The translations under genes and the position numbers were made by a program. 64,000 nt of DNA, from assembly GCA_040954595.2 (NCBI GenBank), contig CM082583.2, positions 9,238,001 to 9,302,000 on the forward strand, given 5' to 3'. Shown piece by piece: positions 56,888 through 64,000 of this stretch (the first letter of the stretch is position 1; each line of letters begins with the position of its first letter). Below the pieces are notes generated by a model. That model did not search any database. It was not told the DNA's origin and saw only the letters and a list, made by a program, of their open reading frames with translations. The stretch is from Balanoglossus misakiensis (Eukaryota; Hemichordata).

Positions 56888-59800
56888 AAACAAATCAAAA
56901 CAACAATACAAACAAAGAAAATATTTTATATGAGATGAGGGTGCTCATGGGAAATTAAAGTGACAATTTGACTTCAGTTTTCTGTGAATAGTTATTTTGT
57001 CTATCTCATCACTGGATGTCTTTTAGTTTGTGATCTTAGACATACACTTTTATTGTGGTCTGTACAACGGCCAGATTATTTCCGAGTCACTGTGAGAACT
57101 TATCAAAATTCCAAGAGTCATCCCACCGCCTCATTACCCGGAGAATGAAAGATGGGCTGCAGTCATGTGGGCTCTTTATCGCAAAGTCAGTGGCATTTTA
57201 AACTCGATTGGATTAAAGAGATACTGGGAATCGATCGATGGCTGTCCTGTTTCCAAGAGCAAGGTCACCTAGAAATCAAAATGACCACCTGTTTTCTACA
57301 GCACTGAACTTGTACATATTAGACTCATTTTCTTCTTGATTTGTTGGTCAAAGTTATTGGAATATTAGTTCACAAATATGCCCCATCATCACGTACTGTC
57401 TTGAAAACTGGTAACCCTGTATATGTGATTGATGGCAAAGAAATTTGAAAACTGTTATCTGCCGTGTTATCAACTCTAAGTGTTGTTTCAAAAGAAAGTC
57501 TTAGCCAAGCGTGAAATTCTATTTTGTGAAGTTTGTCTATGATTAAAGGCTATTGTGAAATTGTGCAGTTACAACTGTAGATAAATACAGTGCAAGATAA
57601 AGGATTAAAAATTGTATGGCCCAATTATTTGTAATTTACACCGAGAGACCTGTACAGGTTCTATTCCAGAGTTTGACCCATTAGAATCATAAAATCAAAT
57701 CATTATGTATATAGTTACTATATAACTGCTTGAAATTTACAGAATACGCAATCTTGTTGTCGTCTGTTTTCAATGGCTGCCACGCACACATTATGGATAA
57801 TGAGGAGGAAAACAGTGTTTTTGGCCGCCAATTTCACAATGACTGTAGCGAAAGTATAAATAATGGCGGAGAGTAATTTCGCTCCATTTCAAAACAAGCC
57901 AGAGTGTTCTCGATGCTGTGAAATGGAAATTGATGAAATGGCATCGCGGGGCGGGGTTGGATTATTAAAAGGAATTGCGTCAGCAGGGTTTTCTCTTTCA
58001 CGTTTTTGTTTGGTGTAATTAGTACTTGACAGGTTGACTTAAGAGAAAGTGTCACAGTAATGCCGGCCATTGTGATGAACAGTAGAATAATTGCAGCCAT
58101 ATTGGTTGCTATGGCAATGGTAACATGCAGTGCCATGTTGATAGATCCGAGCTGTGTCGTGGTTTTGACGCACATGCTCTCAAATGAGGAACTCGTTTTT
58201 TTATTTAAAAAAAAAAGACGGTCACCTCTTAAGGTCTTTGAAATGTCATAAATGACAAATTATAAGCATTATGCATGTTTTCTAACGTTATTGTGTCTGT
58301 CAGTTGTAAATATGATCTGTTCAGGAAAATTACTTTTTATTCTTACGTCAAAGCATGACTAAGGCCATCATTAAAGGGGGAAGCACGTAAAAACCCAAGA
58401 TATGGGCATGACCTTCTTTTTTATATGACGTTTTTTTATTTTGGCGGTGTCCGTCACTGAAATTCTGTCGGGTGTGGAGCATTAAACTCGTCAGGGTGTA
58501 TGTTGTGTTTTGATTGGTTTTTAAAAGGGGTTGCGTCAGTACGTTTTGTGAGGTCACAGGTGACGCTATCACAGGGTGACATGTAGGTTGCATTCAACAA
58601 AAACCCAATTGTAACCCTGTCAGTTAAGCTAGCTCCCTCACTCCTGACTCCTGTTGCAGTGGTTGAGCACTCAGAATTTAAAATCACTTGCATTTGAATG
58701 GGTGAATGTCATGATAGCAGTTGACAAAAAAAATACTGCAGTTTCTTCCGGAAATATGATGCAACGCCCGACATTTTGCTTAGCAGAACATATTTGTGGA
58801 TGTAGTCAGCATAATTGTTATTATACAAAAGCGATGATGAAAAGAATATGTCTGCTTGATCTGCTTGATCTTTAGGAAAATGGAAATACTGTAACAAGTT
58901 TTGGCAGCAAATTCAGAAAATGACGATACCTCCCTTGGTAGAAATTAACTCTGAGACACGCACAATTTGTTGACTGTAGAGTATCATTAGTCACGGTGCA
59001 CGATCCTTATAGTGGCGATCGATACTTCACAAAAAAATATCTTTCCAAAAGTTTACTGTTAGTGTAGAGCTTTTTTATGAATATCGCTGCTGTAATCTTT
59101 CCATCATAACTCTGCCACTCATAAGTGCTATTCTGAAAATAGGCAGCAAAATTGTATCTGGCTACTCAATTTGTGAACAAGATGGCTATCTGATAACTTG
59201 GAACTGTAAAAAGCATATGGCAGTAAGCAATCACAGGCTAATTTTGTTTCTGAATCAAGGAATTTACTTTCTTTCTTACAATCCATCTCATCAGAATACC
59301 ACTTTGGGGAATTTGGTTGCTATGGCGATCAAAGCCTTGAACCTTTTATCGCTCAAGGCATCAAGACATTGGACTCGATACAAAGTGCTTTTGTCTTGGA
59401 AACTGCAATAAGCTCTTTAGCATCTCCCTAATATACGCTTACAGTACGCAGTACATGTGTATTACCACACTCAAAGAATATTCTCCACAAGAGGTTTAAG
59501 ATCCCCATTAGTATAGATGCATTATGTAGCGCTACATGTTTTTTTGTGAACGAGTTTTGAGTAGATGGGCTATATAGATGTTAGAGTCGTGAGAATTAAG
59601 ATTAAGAAGATTCTGAGCATTTCCAAGTAAACCAGAATGTTGTGCTATTGATGGCACGTAAAGATTATTTCCATGGTGAATTACACACATGAATTCTTGA
59701 AGCAGCCGTGCCTGGCACTGTGTATCTAAGAGTATGTACGTGTATCATACAAATGTAGGTACCTTTTACGTGACATGTTGATTCCTTGAAATTCATGTTA

Positions 59801-62800
59801 ATGGTAGAGTTCATGAGCATATATGCCCTACATGTATACAAAATATTGTAAAACTTATATCAATGCTATTGAACTCTTGGATATTTTTTAACAATCTAAC
59901 AACCATCTGTTGCTTAAACTTTGATCTACATAACAGCACTCTTCAGTGCTGTATTTTTCATGTGTGTATAGATGTGCTGTATACACAGAAATTCATGTGT
60001 CGCCATTTTGAGAAAATTCACATCGCAAAAAATTGACTGTACGCTAAACATGATCACTGTACCTTGTTGGCTGTCATTACATTAACAGGGAAGGTCAATA
60101 GCCAGTCAGAGACAAGTGAAAATGAATCACCATAACAACCACGATGCTTGTTTCGTGTCCTCAGCTCTGTCGCCATGGCAACAAATAAGGTTGAACTGTG
60201 GTCACAGCTAATATAACACTTGCTAATGGTATGAAAGTCATCTAGCCATGTTCACCTCAAACAAAAGCCGACAGCGGTTTATTTCCCACAGATTTCCATC
60301 AAAGGTGGTATTTTATTTTAAGATAACAAGGGAGTCTCACTCCATTAGCAGAGTCAGTTGCATTGTATTTCCTGCAGGGTGGACTTTGAGAATTGTATTT
60401 TTTTTTGGGGGGGGGGGATTAAATCCAGGCTGCGATTGGGAGGGAAGGGGAGCCTTGACACATGTAGGAGTATAGGTATGACCCAATTGACCCAATTACA
60501 AATATGATGCGCAAATTTTAAATCGTGAATCTGCAGAAACTGTTGCGCAACTGATGAGGTAATCCAGGCTCTTAGGTATACAAGGAGAAAACTTAAATCT
60601 TGTCTTGCAAATGGATGACGTATAATCTCTGCAAGAGTCTTTTCAATTGCAGTTAAGTATTGCCGATGGTGTGCATGGGTATGCGGGAATAATTGAATGT
60701 ATGGATATTTTTTGTCAATTCGTTAAAAATCGAGTTTGAGATGTATCAGTGTAGTTGAAATTACGTTAAGTTGAACAAAGCAAGTATATAATGTTGATCT
60801 CTTTGAGTGTGTAAGTAAAAATAGCTGACACTTTCAATGAAAACATTTGAATTCTGAAAGTATAAATTATTTTGTCTTCTTTAGAATAATGATTTACCGT
60901 ACAATATGCCGCCTGTCTATAAATTTACAGACGGGAGAGACGCAGCCTTTTATGCTGAAGGTTTATCGTCTTTGGAATTAAAAACATTTTGAATGTGGAA
61001 ATGATTTGTATTTCTGTCCTTGTGTGATTGTATCTGAAAAGCATAAATCAGAGAGTATTATATTAAGTGGAAATTTAGACCTGCAGCATTAAAGCAGGGT
61101 CACCTTGAGGGATTCTACGGGGAGTCCCGCTGACGTCTTTCATGGATTTAAAAGGTCATGCAGTGCCGTCACGTTAAGGAGGTTCGATCACCGCGCTTTC
61201 GATATAGGGAACGTCTTTGCCAATGAAACCCAAAGGGTGTTAACGCAAGTACATATTTATGTACGGAATGATTTGTGTGAATAAGCCTTGACTTCTTTAG
61301 AGGAAAACTCGAGAACTGCGGGATTTCACCTTGTACTCACTGGATATATATATATATCAGTAAATGTATGCATTATTTTCCAGGAAATTACTTTGAACCC
61401 GATTCAAATCAGTGGACTGCCAAATTTTTTATTAATATCTGAAATGAATAATTGAAAAATAGCCAAATAGAGGCTTGCTAAACCATACCATTGGCATCTT
61501 GTCCCTCACTTTATTACACTGAAAGTAAGGTGAATCCAAGTATCATATCAGACATTTTATGTCACTTATATTACAGATTTTTTATACTTAGCTTCACGGA
61601 TCTTTGTGATTTGTAAGAAAAACACTTTTTTGTGAATGTTGATCTTGACCAAGATTGCATCAATTTCAAGCAAAAAACTCATTTCAGGGGGGAAAAATGA
61701 AGATTCTATGAATGTGCTCCTCACGTTTAAAGAGTGTATTTAAGCAGTGGTGACCATGATGTGAAAAATGCTTATTTGGTGTCACGCGATAACCTCAATA
61801 AACCGCTGTTCCGTCATCAGAGCGTGTATATCCGGAGGCTGATCCAGGATGCCTAATGTTTCCAGAACAATGCCAGTTTTTAATGCTAAGGCTTTTATTT
61901 CAATACCAGGAACAGTCTTCGCTGCTGGTCAAAGCATAATAGTGTTTAAAAATGGGATCATATTTCATGAATGCAGCGGTCTCCAATAACTGAATTTATC
62001 CATTTGTGCAGTGCTGCGTGAATGACAAATATGAAAATTCAGCCACATTCGTCACTCCACGTAATAAAGTTTTATGAATAAAATAGAGGCGATTTCCTTA
62101 TGCGCTCGTCCTCCAATTACCTTTAATCGAATCACCTTACACTGATGAAAATGTTCCAAAATGTCAGCTCCCAGCGATGATTCGGTTGTCGGCTGGCTGC
62201 CATGGTAACAGACGTTGCAATCTTATTACTTTACAAATTTTATTATCCTTTTTCACACTCAAATACGCGATCCCCGATGAACACGTGTTTGATAAACGAA
62301 ACAAGGTAATTGTTCGTAATTGCCACTGTGCTTTATTAGTTTTTGGACTGCTGCAGCTTTAACAAGGAGTCCGCCATCTTGTTGCCATGGATTCCAGGGT
62401 GATTGACAGCCACCGTGAATCTCACTAAATGTCAGTGTCTTGTATAAGGTTTTCCAGATGACAAATGTCTGCCATTCAAATAGCTGGTATGAATCTAATG
62501 CCTCCAGGCTGTTGTATAAATCACTCCAGTTGTGTGTGTGTTGTATATTGTTGTATGATACATGTGATATTGAGAGAATCCAGACATCCATAATTATCAT
62601 GTGATATCTGCAGTTTCAGTACTGGGTTGGTCCAGAATGGACACGTGATAGGCTTTCTATTCCAGTGTCAACATTGTTTGACGCAGTTTGCAAAAAGAGG
62701 GAAGCTTTCATGAAGAAGAATGTTAAGAGTTTGGGTCAATCTGTAATATCATACTTGAGTCATAACTCTTAAAAAAAAACCAAAGCTTTTGAATTTCCAA

Positions 62801-64000
62801 TGCCATAAAGGCACATGAATGTTTTTTTTAGAAATTATAATTCCGCCGTAAACAGACCAAGACTAGAAAAGTACCTCGGATTCCTTTCACACTGAAGGTC
62901 TTTCAGAAATGAATAAATGCTGCCACTTTTAAACCCCTCAGTTGCAGGGCTGTCAATGATGTTGCCATGCGCGCTGAATGAACCCCTTTCCCATCAACCC
63001 CTACTTCCTCATCCCAGTGATCAAGCCCTGAGATTGGAGAGTGTGTTGTACGTATAAACCACACAGCTGAGATGACGGGCGCCAAGAGTGCCTCAATTTG
63101 CCGTTGTTTATTTTCCCCGCGAATGAAATGTTTGAATTAGGCGAAAGTAAGAGCTTTTAGCAAATGTGCAAATGTGCCGAGTAATTGGTTTCCACGCAGT
63201 GTTCAGGCTGCGTTTTTAGTACCAGATTCTGAGGTGACAGGCTCCTTTTGTCATTGAAGCCTTCTAGCCCGTCGTTTAAAATGAGAAATCTGTGTTTCTT
63301 TCTGAGAAATCTTTTTTTTCTTCTGATGTTAAATATTGATGTAACACACCTGTATCAGCTCCTATAAGAATAGTGTTGACAGTCTTGGTGCGTGCTAGTC
63401 TACATACATGTATGCACGTTTCAGTGTCTGTATAATACTTTCTGAAAGAAGTTCATAAAGAAGAGAGAAGACGAGATATTCTTTATCCATAAAAAGCAAT
63501 TTTAAACACCTGCTGTAGTTGACATTCACATTAAATTTACTTTCTTTAAATGGAACTTTTGTACTGTGTTTCATTCGATTAAGGAAATTGTGGAATAGAG
63601 TAAGCGTGAAATTCTTCCTGTGGCATATTTTAAGACAAACCTCTTTGGTCTTCAGCGACCTGACCAATTGGCAAAGGCCTGCAGCGGTGACTGGGTTGTA
63701 GAACAATATTTGTTTTCTGTATCATGACGAACGGAAAGCGATGGCGTTCTCCTGAGTTCCCCGGGTTTTCAAGATTGATCCGGCCAGATGGACCTTGCGG
63801 GCATCTGTCAGCTCCCCATTACAGAGAATACAAATCGTCAGCTCAGGTTGTTTTAGTTGACACACCAGTGGGTATAATGACTGATGCCAATTGACCCCTA
63901 AAGCGGTGTTCTCATTACGGCGGCTCTTTGGCCCGTACTTTTTTAACACTGATCAAATACCTGGAGTACCGCGTATGCTCATACACCTCTCTCCAACGGG
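56888..64000 (+). other. SLC24A intron, right part (runs off the window)
   Basis: No coding exon is recognised up to the window edge. It holds a T9G12 run ending at 60418, a perfect X-box-like palindrome GTCGCCATGGCAAC at 60169-60182, weaker versions at 58105 and 59316, and a motif group at 62196-62409 (GCTGCCATGGTAAC, GTTGCCATGG and TGATTGACAG). Confidence 0.5.
60169..60182 (+). promoter_or_regulatory. RFX X-box-like palindrome
   Basis: GTCGCCATGGCAAC is almost a perfect dyad and the best X-box match in the window. Confidence 0.45.

Overview
The window is nuclear DNA from an animal with long introns, most likely a marine invertebrate and probably a deuterostome. The evidence is GT-AG introns that join conserved reading frames, a complete Integrator subunit gene close to the vertebrate protein, first coding exons of two metazoan membrane-protein families (K2P channel and NCKX exchanger), AT-rich spacers, and many microsatellites. 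The sequence alone does not fix the species. No bacterial operons, CRISPR arrays, rRNA genes or intact transposon proteins were found.

Layout. 1-2,353 is the start of a large intron of a two-pore-domain potassium channel gene on the minus strand; its first coding exon is 2,354-2,723 and the rest lies off the left edge. 2,724 to about 31,100 is a 28-kb stretch with no recognisable gene. It holds microsatellites, a 24-bp minisatellite, a 39-bp tandem duplication, a miRNA-like hairpin (22,926-22,993) and a degenerate tRNA-derived SINE-like element. 31,223-32,254 (+) is a complete two-exon gene for a 269-residue coiled-coil protein with a predicted N-myristoylation signal; I do not recognise its family. 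32,933-37,829 (-) is a complete eight-coding-exon INTS14 gene encoding 500 residues, tail to tail with the coiled-coil gene. A probable 5' UTR exon and a CRE/ETS-type promoter for it lie near 38,350-38,550. 40,757-41,629 (+) is the first coding exon of an SLC24A (NCKX1/2-type) Na+/Ca2+,K+ exchanger. Everything from 41,630 to the right end is best read as the start of its first coding intron (over 22 kb). That intron has an enriched RFX X-box-like motif, a near-perfect 45-bp palindrome and a two-phase pentanucleotide microsatellite.

The genes are not a functional cluster: an ion channel, an orphan coiled-coil protein, an Integrator subunit and a cation exchanger. I found no convincing new multi-gene system. 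The best leads are the orphan acyl-anchored coiled-coil gene, the X-box motif cluster, the miRNA-like hairpin and the palindromic fold-back elements.
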